Assembly (NCBI GenBank): GCA_022545875.1
Contig: JAKEIF010000076.1
Span: forward strand, 1-7,589
Source of the DNA: Nitrososphaera sp.
GTDB taxonomy: Archaea; Thermoproteota; Nitrososphaeria; Nitrososphaerales; Nitrososphaeraceae
Direction of reading: 5' to 3'
DNA length: 7,589 nucleotides
Every line of letters starts with the position of its first letter. Position 1 is the first letter of the stretch. The notes below the pieces were generated by a model. It ran no database searches. It saw nothing but the letters and a program-made list of their open reading frames with translations, and was not told the DNA's origin. The position numbers and the translations under genes were made by a program. Shown in pieces: positions 1 to 5,303 of this stretch.

Positions 1-1020
1 AGAACCAACCCGAAGAACCACTGGGAGGTACCATACACACTGGAATCTGCAAGAAAGTGCGGAATGACAGTCGTATTTGTCCCGACAGTAATCAAGTCAA
101 TCAACGACCACGAACTGGGCGGCATCATCAGATTCGCACAAAAGAACTTGGACGTTGTCCACGCCGTCAACTTCCAGCCAGTTTCGCTTACGGGAAGAAT
201 GACCAAGAAAGAGCGTGAAAAGTACAGAATCACAATACCTGACTGCATCGAAAGAATCGAAGAGCAGACAAACGGCGAGATTTCAAAGGACGGCTGGTTC
301 CCAGTTCCATCATGCATGCCAATGACTAACATCATTGAAGCATTCAGCAAAAAGCCAAAGTACGAACTTTCAATTCACTTTGCATGTGGCGCCGGCACAT
401 ATGTCTTTGAAGATACACAGACCAAGAAACTGACACCGCTGACTTCGTTTGTTGATATCAAGGGCGTTCTTGAATACTTTGAAGAAAAAGCAGACGAAAT
501 AAAGTCGGGCGCCAACAGATACTGGGCAATGCTGGAAGTTGTTCGCAAGCTGAAGCAGTTTGTTGACAAGGACAAACAACCACACGGGCTGGACCTTGCC
601 AAGATGTTCTCGAGCATACTGCTAAAGCGCAACTTTGACTCGGTAGGCTCATGGCACGTAAGGTCGCTTTTCCTTGGCATGATGCACTTCCAAGACAAAT
701 ACAACGAAGACCTCGAAAGGCTTCAGAGATGCGACATCCACTACCTGACTCCAGACCTCAGAATCATTCCATTCTGCGCATTCAACGTAATCCCAGAATG
801 GTACCGCGACAGGATTCAAAAGAAATACAGCATCCCAGTCGAAGAGTGGGAAAAGGCACATGGCCAGACTCTTGAAGCGGGCCTTTACAGAGGACTCATG
901 AGAAGGGGCAAGCCTGAAGCAGAAATGGGATGCGCCCTTTCTGAAATGCACAGGGCATCAGCTCAGGCTTCCGACGACCACAAAAGCGTTGAGCTCCGCA
1001 ACAACATGGCTGGCGCCTAA
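1..1020 (+). CDS. Tetraether lipid synthase-like radical SAM protein (3' part, 5' end outside window)
   Basis: The reading frame is open from base 1 and has no start here; the first in-frame ATG (64) is internal, because the 21 codons before it (starting RTNPKNHWEVPY) continue the same conserved protein. 339 residues are visible. The family (MJ0619/Tes type) couples the ends of archaeal lipid chains to give tetraether lipids, using several iron-sulfur clusters at the membrane. The radical SAM CxxxCxxC motif must lie upstream. Visible landmarks are NFQPVSLTGR (about residues 57-66 of the fragment), FACGAGTYVFED (about 127-138) and CDIHYLTPD...RIIPFCAFN (about 244-262). Cysteines at fragment residues 20, 82, 105, 129, 244, 259 and 311 are candidates for auxiliary cluster ligands; their assignment is inference. 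The C-terminal tail is polar and low in complexity. The family call rests on recalled motifs, so another radical SAM paralogue remains possible. Confidence 0.72.
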   Translation, partial: RTNPKNHWEVPYTLESARKCGMTVVFVPTVIKSINDHELGGIIRFAQKNLDVVHAVNFQPVSLTGRMTKKEREKYRITIPDCIERIEEQTNGEISKDGWFPVPSCMPMTNIIEAFSKKPKYELSIHFACGAGTYVFEDTQTKKLTPLTSFVDIKGVLEYFEEKADEIKSGANRYWAMLEVVRKLKQFVDKDKQPHGLDLAKMFSSILLKRNFDSVGSWHVRSLFLGMMHFQDKYNEDLERLQRCDIHYLTPDLRIIPFCAFNVIPEWYRDRIQKKYSIPVEEWEKAHGQTLEAGLYRGLMRRGKPEAEMGCALSEMHRASAQASDDHKSVELRNNMAGA

Positions 1021-1040
1021 GCGCCCTCTTTTTCCTTTTT
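1012..1040 (+). terminator. Hairpin plus T-tract terminator of the radical SAM gene
   Basis: GGCGC (1012-1016) and GCGCC (1021-1025) form a perfect 5-bp GC stem around the loop CTAA, which contains the TAA stop. Two runs of five T follow (1029-1033 and 1036-1040). Archaeal terminators usually need only the U-tract, so a hairpin makes this look like a bacterial intrinsic terminator. It lies between convergent genes; the stop codon of the minus-strand small protein falls in the T-tract. Confidence 0.6.
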
Positions 1041-1200
1041 AGGTCTTTCTTCTATACCATTTGTAGATGTAGTATCCTATGCCGATTATGATGACAATAA
1101 CGATTAACGGCCAGAGAAAATAGATCACGACTGCTGCGATTATGATTAGCGCTGCGATGATGAGGATATCTAGAATTCCAAGTGGCCTTGCCAATATCAA
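1039..1200 (-). CDS. Small hydrophobic membrane protein (start uncertain, possible frameshift)
   Basis: The minus-strand frame ending at TAA (1041-1039) encodes a convincing membrane protein: RPLGILDILIIAALIIIA followed by about 20 more hydrophobic residues and the basic tail YKWYRRKT. That gives two close membrane segments, or one long one, with a cytoplasmic positive end. No ATG or GTG exists in frame; the first usable codon is TTG at 1200-1198, giving 53 residues. The frame stays open upstream to 1308 and reads ADARSLFPVESFTSAARLS just before that TTG, which also looks like protein. In the neighbouring frame at about 1299-1259 there is a signal-peptide-like stretch, AYVIVILALTL. A one-base loss near 1258 would join the two into a secreted or membrane protein of about 90 residues. 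TTTATTCC (1243-1236, minus) is a weak TATA candidate. No family recognised. Confidence 0.5.
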   Translation of the reverse strand: MILARPLGILDILIIAALIIIAAVVIYFLWPLIVIVIIIGIGYYIYKWYRRKT

Positions 1201-1300
1201 TGATAGGCGTGCTGCGCTAGTAAAGCTTTCTACAGGGAATAAAGACCTGGCATCTGCAGCAACGTCAACGCAAGGATTACTATAACATAAGCTGATGAAT

Positions 1301-1873
1301 TTATGACCCTAGAGCAGTACCCTCTGATCCAAAGCAACCAGATCTTCTAATTTGTTCAACGCTGATCAGTTCCAGGGCCAGCCTGCCTTTTTGCGTAATT
1401 GAATAGACTTTGCACGTCCCCACAGTGGCAACCTCCTGGACAAGAGAGAATTGAAGCATTTTGGCAATGTGGGCATCTATAGCCTTCCAGTCTATTCCAA
1501 GCTCGTGCGATAGCTGAAGTTTATTCTTGGGCTCTCTGAGTGACCTGAGCAGCATGGTTCTGGTCTCACCACCTTTCATCTTTACCAAAAGTTCAAACAC
1601 GCCGCAACATAGCCCGCTTTCTGTCCACTTTGATCTTATGACCCCTCTCCAGATGCCACGAGCTGGGCTGCGTATATCAAAAGCAATTTCTGCACCCGCT
1701 AGCTTTCTCGCCTGAAGGAAGATCATCTGATTTGCCGCCATTTTTGCATCCTGCATTGTCCTGTACTGGGGCTGGGTCTCCGCTGCACCTGAGCGGTAGT
1801 CAATGAATGCTGCATGCGTGAGTGTAAGGGCGGTAAAAAGCAACACTGCTAGGCTGAGGTTTTTCATGCTCAT
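1301..1873 (-). CDS. Winged-helix (wHTH) protein with N-terminal signal/anchor segment
   Basis: 190 residues from ATG 1873-1871; a second ATG lies two codons on. I chose this start because GGAGGT lies 11 nt upstream and a hydrophobic stretch, LSLAVLLFTALTLTHA (residues 6-21), follows at once. The longer open frame to 1996 runs back into the Rieske gene and adds a Cys-rich stretch with no recognisable character. Residues about 90-172 form a winged helix of the kind common as archaeal regulators: GGETRTMLLRSL, then KLQLSHELGIDWKAIDAHIAKML (HTH), then VYSITQKGRLALELI (wing and last helix). The middle (25-90) is unrecognised. A DNA-binding domain behind a signal-like helix is unusual: it may be membrane anchored, or a shorter cytoplasmic form may start at an internal Met such as M99 (MKGGETR). 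Its target is unknown. It lies 71 nt downstream of the Rieske gene on the same strand. Confidence 0.68.
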   Translation of the reverse strand: MSMKNLSLAVLLFTALTLTHAAFIDYRSGAAETQPQYRTMQDAKMAANQMIFLQARKLAGAEIAFDIRSPARGIWRGVIRSKWTESGLCCGVFELLVKMKGGETRTMLLRSLREPKNKLQLSHELGIDWKAIDAHIAKMLQFSLVQEVATVGTCKVYSITQKGRLALELISVEQIRRSGCFGSEGTALGS

Positions 1874-1876
1874 TCT

Positions 1877-1891
1877 AGGAGGTAACCTCCT
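1877..1891 (-). promoter_or_regulatory. Shine-Dalgarno site inside a perfect 15-nt dyad
   Basis: On the minus strand this reads AGGAGGTTACCTCCT, two 7-nt arms around one base. The first arm holds a full Shine-Dalgarno core (GGAGGT) 11 nt before ATG 1873. The second arm equals the anti-Shine-Dalgarno sequence of 16S rRNA. The loop is too short for a hairpin within one RNA, so a protein-binding dyad or dimer pairing is more plausible. Confidence 0.5.
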
Positions 1892-1925
1892 GCTCGGAGC
1901 AATGGTACAACATGCGCCTGCTAGG

Positions 1926-1933
1926 AATAAAAA
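1926..1933 (-). promoter_or_regulatory. Candidate TATA box of the winged-helix gene, or U-tract of the Rieske gene
   Basis: The minus strand reads TTTTTATT, 11 nt beyond the Rieske stop. As a TATA box it would place the transcript start near 1904 and give a leader of about 31 nt carrying the Shine-Dalgarno site. As a T-tract it could instead end the Rieske transcript. The two roles are not exclusive. Confidence 0.35.
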
Positions 1934-1944
1934 GCCTTGGGAGT

Positions 1945-2583
1945 CTAGGCAACATACCTGCCGTACCCTACAATGCCGTTCTTGGTAAGATCCCACGTTG
2001 GTGGCAATATCCAGAGGTCGCCTTCTGTATCTGCCTCAAGGTCTAGCCTTGGGAGCGCATTCGAAGGCGGACCTTGGAGCGACGCAGGTCCCTGGTAAGC
2101 AATGCCGGTAAGCGGGTCGTACATGCTGCCATGGCATGGACAGGCGCCCGAGCCCCCAACGATCTTTGAAGGATCATTCTTGTCAGGCCCGCGCGGGAAA
2201 TAAGTCCAGAGACACCATAGATGCAGGCACACCATACTGTAAAGTCTAAAGGACGAAACGCTATTGATTCCACCACCCATCTCATTAGGTAACCGAATCA
2301 GCTGCCATGTCCTGAAGGCTTCCTTGTTCAGCACGGGATCGTCTGACTTTGGATATATCACCACTTCAGAGCTGTTTGCTGGAAAAGTATGGACATTGGC
2401 AGCCTCTCCTCCCCTGATCTCTATTTTTGTCCTTTCAGAAACGCTGGTACGGTTGTTAGGGAGAAACTTGCCCCAGTCAACAAATGGAGTAAACGTCATG
2501 ACGGTGCCTGCCGCAGCCATTAATTTCAGAAAGTCTCGCCTAGAACGGCGCCGTGCGATGGCTGGGTAATAGGTGTTAGACAC
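1945..2583 (-). CDS. Tat-exported Rieske [2Fe-2S] protein
   Basis: 212 residues. Rieske proteins pass electrons from quinol to downstream carriers in cytochrome bc-type complexes on the outer face of the membrane. The N terminus has a twin-arginine motif, SRRDFLK (residues 14-20), then the hydrophobic stretch LMAAAGTVMTFTPFV with no clear cleavage site, so it is probably an uncleaved anchor. Box I is CLHLWC (119-124) and box II is CPCHGS (148-153). This keeps both Cys and both His ligands (C119, H121, C148, H151) and the disulfide pair (C124, C150). Box I has Leu for the usual Thr and Trp for the usual Gly. The boxes are 23 residues apart, where the mitochondrial bc1 protein has about 13. ATG 2583 lies about 25 bp from a TATA box, which suggests a leaderless mRNA. 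No cytochrome b gene is in the window. Confidence 0.88.
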   Translation of the reverse strand: MSNTYYPAIARRRSRRDFLKLMAAAGTVMTFTPFVDWGKFLPNNRTSVSERTKIEIRGGEAANVHTFPANSSEVVIYPKSDDPVLNKEAFRTWQLIRLPNEMGGGINSVSSFRLYSMVCLHLWCLWTYFPRGPDKNDPSKIVGGSGACPCHGSMYDPLTGIAYQGPASLQGPPSNALPRLDLEADTEGDLWILPPTWDLTKNGIVGYGRYVA

Positions 2584-2604
2584 AGGTAAGATTGGTCTGG
2601 AGTC

Positions 2605-2611
2605 GATATAA
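2605..2611 (-). promoter_or_regulatory. TATA box of the Rieske gene
   Basis: GTTATAT on the minus strand, centred about 25 bp before ATG 2583. At archaeal spacing, transcription would start at or next to the ATG, giving a leaderless mRNA. Confidence 0.45.
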
Positions 2612-2618
2612 CGCTTGA

Positions 2619-2632
2619 TCCAAACGTTTGGA
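2619..2632. promoter_or_regulatory. Perfect 14-nt palindrome between divergent promoters (candidate operator)
   Basis: TCCAAACGTTTGGA is its own reverse complement. It lies just upstream of both TATA boxes: 7 bp from the Rieske box and 7 bp from the peptidase box. This is where a dimeric regulator could control both directions. The binding protein is unknown. Confidence 0.5.
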
Positions 2633-2639
2633 CAAAGTC

Positions 2640-2647
2640 TTAAATAT
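2640..2647 (+). promoter_or_regulatory. TATA box of the M3 peptidase gene
   Basis: TTAAATAT, centred about 36 bp before ATG 2680. This predicts a transcript start near 2669 and a leader of about 11 nt, and supports the first ATG rather than the one at 2701. Confidence 0.45.
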
Positions 2648-2679
2648 CAAATTCATTTCGCGGTCAAACTTAAAATTGG

Positions 2680-4152
2680 ATGCACTGCAACCAAAATTTC
2701 ATGAATCTGGAGCAGTGGTGTGAAATCGACGAGAGCATCTACGTTGCAGACTCTGATGAGAGATACAAGCAGTACGCGGGATTGAGGCACAGCGAAAGCA
2801 CCATTAAAAACCTTGCAGAGATCAAAAACCAAAACGCAAGGCTGTTCCTAGAAACATTCGACGAGCCACGAGAACTTTACCTCACTGCGCTAGAAAACAT
2901 AGCCGACTCGTCCACCAAGGAACTCGAGTTAAAGCTCTTCAACTTGCGCAACCAAAAGATCGTATCGACAAAGCACAGGTTTGGGAGCTCGCACGTGAAC
3001 TGGAGCACTTGGCGGCAGTTCAACAACCTGCAAAAGGACGATTCTAAACGAAAACAGGTCTTTGACGAGTTTATTTCCAAGACAAAGTACATTTCGCCTG
3101 TAATCAAAAAGCGCTTTGACTCGATGGGACTCGCTTATGGCAAGTACTCCAGTAAGCAAATCGATCCGCTTGAAGGCTACCTGGAAAATGAAAGAGTGTC
3201 ATACTCTGAGATGATTAAGTTCGTCAAATCCTTGGGCCAGCAGGCAAAAAAGCCGTTCAGGGAATCTCTTGAGACGATATCAAAGAAATTGCTTGGGAGG
3301 GAAGCTGACTATTATGATGACTTTTACTTTTTCCGCAATAAGGTCTATTCCGACTTTGGAACTGACTTTGCAAAGGTCGATCCTCCGGCACAGGTCCGTC
3401 GCACGCTGAAAGCACTGCAATTTAACTTGGCGCCCATACAGATCGATACAGAGAACCGCAAAGAAAAATACCCTTCACCCATATGCTTTTTCGTCAAAGT
3501 GCCGACGGACATCCGTGTGCTGTACAAGAGCGAAAGCCCATATTTTGACTTGCAGGGCTGCTATCATGAAATGGGACATGCCGCCCATGCAGCCTCTATA
3601 GATCCTAGTCTGGAGTACTGGAACCGCTATGGGTTTTCAATGGGAATAGCAGAGATATTCTCGATATTCCTGGAGCGCCTGACAAAGAACAGCCGCTACC
3701 TCTCATCCATCGGGATAAAGGATAAGGGCCTACTCGAGGATCTAGAACAGCGCAACAACTTCATAGAGCTTTTCTTTGTCACTTTCTATGCCGCAAATTC
3801 GCTCATGAAAGCAGAGTTCTGGCGCAGACGACTTTCCATGGAAAAAGCTAGCGACCTTTATGCCAAGCTGATAAAAGAGTACACGGGATTTGAGCTTCCA
3901 GGAGAATATTGGATGCTTCACCACATACTGCCAGACGCTATCATGTATGTCCCAAGTTACATGCTGGCCGCCGTCCGGGCAACGGAACTCGACTTGCATC
4001 TTCGGAATCACTACGGCGAGAACTGGTGGGATGTGCCAGAATCTGGCAAGCGTGTCCGAGATATAATGTCTCCCGGCGCTAAAATCGACCTAGCTGAATT
4101 TTCAAAGATGGACAGCAGCCTTTTCATGAAGGAGATTACCGCGACAACCTAG
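2680..4152 (+). CDS. M3-family zinc oligopeptidase (oligoendopeptidase F-like)
   Basis: 490 residues, cytoplasmic (no signal sequence). The enzyme should cut short peptides, for example those left by the proteasome. The zinc site is H296-E-M-G-H300 in CYHEMGHAAHAAS. The third ligand is probably E325 in GIAEIFSIFLERL, 25 residues after H300, which is the spacing of thimet oligopeptidase and close to PepF. HHILPDAIMYVPSYMLAA (414-431) resembles the Tyr-rich substrate-binding region of M3 enzymes. The N-terminal 200 residues are helical and charged, as in the family. At 490 residues it is shorter than typical PepF (about 600) or thimet enzymes (about 680). M32 carboxypeptidases have this length, but their motif surroundings differ. 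A second ATG at 2701 is possible. It is convergent with the proteasome gene, 61 nt away, with no clear terminator in the gap. Confidence 0.82.
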   Translation: MHCNQNFMNLEQWCEIDESIYVADSDERYKQYAGLRHSESTIKNLAEIKNQNARLFLETFDEPRELYLTALENIADSSTKELELKLFNLRNQKIVSTKHRFGSSHVNWSTWRQFNNLQKDDSKRKQVFDEFISKTKYISPVIKKRFDSMGLAYGKYSSKQIDPLEGYLENERVSYSEMIKFVKSLGQQAKKPFRESLETISKKLLGREADYYDDFYFFRNKVYSDFGTDFAKVDPPAQVRRTLKALQFNLAPIQIDTENRKEKYPSPICFFVKVPTDIRVLYKSESPYFDLQGCYHEMGHAAHAASIDPSLEYWNRYGFSMGIAEIFSIFLERLTKNSRYLSSIGIKDKGLLEDLEQRNNFIELFFVTFYAANSLMKAEFWRRRLSMEKASDLYAKLIKEYTGFELPGEYWMLHHILPDAIMYVPSYMLAAVRATELDLHLRNHYGENWWDVPESGKRVRDIMSPGAKIDLAEFSKMDSSLFMKEITATT

Positions 4153-4213
4153 TGGCATCGGGGAATCCATACAAGTCAGAAATGGGTATGAAATAATGGG
4201 AAGGCCAAATGTG

Positions 4214-4873
4214 CTAGTAGACTACGCCGACTTCTGCCTTCTGTTCCTTTGATAGTTCCCTGTAACCATCCTCGTCAATAATGACTACATTGATGCTGTC
4301 TCCTGTGCCGGCGTTTCTTCTTATCGCCGCTGCAATCGCATGCATTGCGGTCTTGTATGCTTCGTCTACGCTCAAGTTCGGTTTGTATTCTGATTCTAGG
4401 TAACCATAGGCCACAGGCGAGCCGCTTCCGGTAGAGATGAACTTCTCAGTTGTTAGCGATCCAAAGAGATCAATGTTGTTGATCTGGCTACCTTCGTCCT
4501 TGGTGTATCCTGCCATTATGATCTGGACGTAATACGGAAAATACCTCTGGTTAAAAAGTATGTTCGAACACAGCCTTGACGCGCTCTTTACCGGCATGAG
4601 CTCCTTGTTTTGCAGTCGGTAAATGTTGGCATTGTACCTCATGGTGTCGACCAGGTTCTGCGCATCCGCAACGCCCCCGGCAATAGTCATTGCCAAGTGC
4701 CTGTCGACGCGCTGGATCTTCATAACATGCCTGTCCGCGATAAATAGGCCAGCGCTTGCGCGAGTATCAGCTGCAAGTACAACTCCGTCCTTGCAAGTCA
4801 GGGCACAGGTAGTTGTGCCTTTCTTTATCTGATCAGCGATATACTCTGGGTATCGGTTGTCCTGAGGGTGCAT
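4214..4873 (-). CDS. psmB: Proteasome beta subunit (20S core, catalytic)
   Basis: 219 residues; the catalytic ring subunit of the 20S proteasome, an N-terminal-nucleophile threonine protease in the cytoplasm. A 19-residue propeptide ends in KKG, and cleavage before TTTCAL exposes T20 as the nucleophile (Thr1). The supporting residues are in place: D36 in AADTRASAG (mature Asp17), K52 in HVMKIQ (mature Lys33), S150 in STGSGSPVAYG (equivalent to Ser129) and D192 in GTGDSINVVIID (equivalent to Asp166). Length and motifs match an active subunit. The start at ATG 4873 fits a TATA box about 32 bp upstream. It is monocistronic as far as visible, with divergent RNA transcription on one side and the convergent M3 peptidase on the other. 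Thaumarchaeota can carry more than one beta gene; only this one is in view. Confidence 0.95.
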   Translation of the reverse strand: MHPQDNRYPEYIADQIKKGTTTCALTCKDGVVLAADTRASAGLFIADRHVMKIQRVDRHLAMTIAGGVADAQNLVDTMRYNANIYRLQNKELMPVKSASRLCSNILFNQRYFPYYVQIIMAGYTKDEGSQINNIDLFGSLTTEKFISTGSGSPVAYGYLESEYKPNLSVDEAYKTAMHAIAAAIRRNAGTGDSINVVIIDEDGYRELSKEQKAEVGVVY

Positions 4874-4901
4874 ATACCGAATTTCAGTCCGGCATTACCT
4901 G

Positions 4902-4909
4902 ATTTAAAA
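4902..4909 (-). promoter_or_regulatory. TATA box of psmB
   Basis: TTTTAAAT on the minus strand, centred about 32 bp before ATG 4873. The predicted leader is about 7 nt. Confidence 0.5.
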
Positions 4910-4923
4910 CTTCCGGTCGGGTG

Positions 4924-4931
4924 TTTAACTA
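4924..4931 (+). promoter_or_regulatory. Candidate TATA box of the structured RNA
   Basis: TTTAACTA on the + strand. Archaeal spacing puts the transcript start at about 4950-4955, where the 5' strand of the terminal helix begins. It lies only 14 bp from the psmB TATA box on the other strand. Confidence 0.4.
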
Positions 4932-4948
4932 TTTTAGGAACCTCTGAC

Positions 4949-5217
4949 CTTAAGTTGACATAAGCTATCAGTCGATGAGGACTGCGGAAGGACGAGGAAG
5001 CAAGTGAAGCAGAGTCCGAGTGGTCTGATGTGGGCGGGCAACAGGTCGCAAATGACAATGCGTAAAGCCCCTAGGCAATAGTCAAGCTCAAGCCGTAATA
5101 GCGGCGAAGGGCGCTGATGTGTTCCAGCGTTCAAAAAGCTGCTCAAGTGAAGCGATGAAGGGGAACGTGAGTCTGACGCTACTCCTCTCAGTCGATGGGC
5201 AGAAGTTGACTTCGAAG
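4949..5217 (+). ncRNA. Probable structured non-coding RNA of about 265 nt, family not identified
   Basis: No convincing protein is encoded here, but the + strand folds consistently by hand. The ends pair: CTT+AAGTTGAC (4949-4959) with GTTGACTT (5205-5212) plus AAG (5215-5217). Inside this, GTCGAT (4971-4976) pairs with GTCGAT (5191-5196), GAGGA (4977-4981) with TCCTC (5183-5187), and GCG (4984-4986) with CGC (5177-5179). Inner hairpins are GGGC/GCCC (5036-5039/5067-5070) around CGCA/TGCG (5047-5050/5059-5062), GCCG/CGGC (5092-5095/5102-5105) and CGCTG/CAGCG (5112-5116/5125-5129). The long-range helices use G-U pairs that would be A-C mismatches on the other strand, so transcription is rightward. 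A TATA box is correctly placed. GGGCAACAG, GATGAAGG and GCAGAAG recall conserved parts of RNase P RNA, but the hallmark GGAAAGTCC is absent. The helices are read by eye, without energy calculation. Confidence 0.55.
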
Positions 5218-5263
5218 ATATGGCCGAGAAGTTAACAGAACCAAACTTCCTACCTCCTGTTTA

Positions 5264-5271
5264 TTTTATAT
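5264..5271 (+). promoter_or_regulatory. TATA box of the leuCD operon
   Basis: TTTTATAT, with predicted transcription from about 5294, 10 nt before the TTG at 5304. It lies downstream of ATG 5220, so an mRNA from this promoter could not use that ATG. The T-rich stretch 5260-5290 may also end the upstream RNA. Confidence 0.55.
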
Positions 5272-5303
5272 CACCCTTTGGCCTATTTTTTCATCTACAG
5301 AAT

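Noticed and set aside
651..951. Open frames on both strands inside the radical SAM gene
   Set aside because: They are shadow frames within conserved coding sequence and show no recognisable domains.
1874..1996. Upstream extension of the winged-helix protein to an ATG at 1996
   Set aside because: It overlaps the Rieske coding end by 52 nt, adds a Cys-rich stretch without recognisable character, and ignores the Shine-Dalgarno site and signal-like segment at 1873.
2264..2569. Plus-strand open frame opposite the Rieske gene
   Set aside because: It is a shadow of a strongly supported Rieske protein with intact motifs.
4825..5058. Minus-strand open frame of 77 codons across the psmB promoter and RNA
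   Set aside because: It has no family resemblance, its composition is Ser/Thr-rich as in chance frames, and it overlaps the psmB start and the structured RNA.
4949..5217. Naming the RNA as RNase P, SRP RNA or a box C/D cluster
   Set aside because: RNase P lacks the GGAAAGTCC signature despite scattered similarities. SRP lacks the GGAAGG...AGCAG helix-8 motif. CGATGA- and CTGA-like words occur, but not with the 12-nt spacers of C/D guides.
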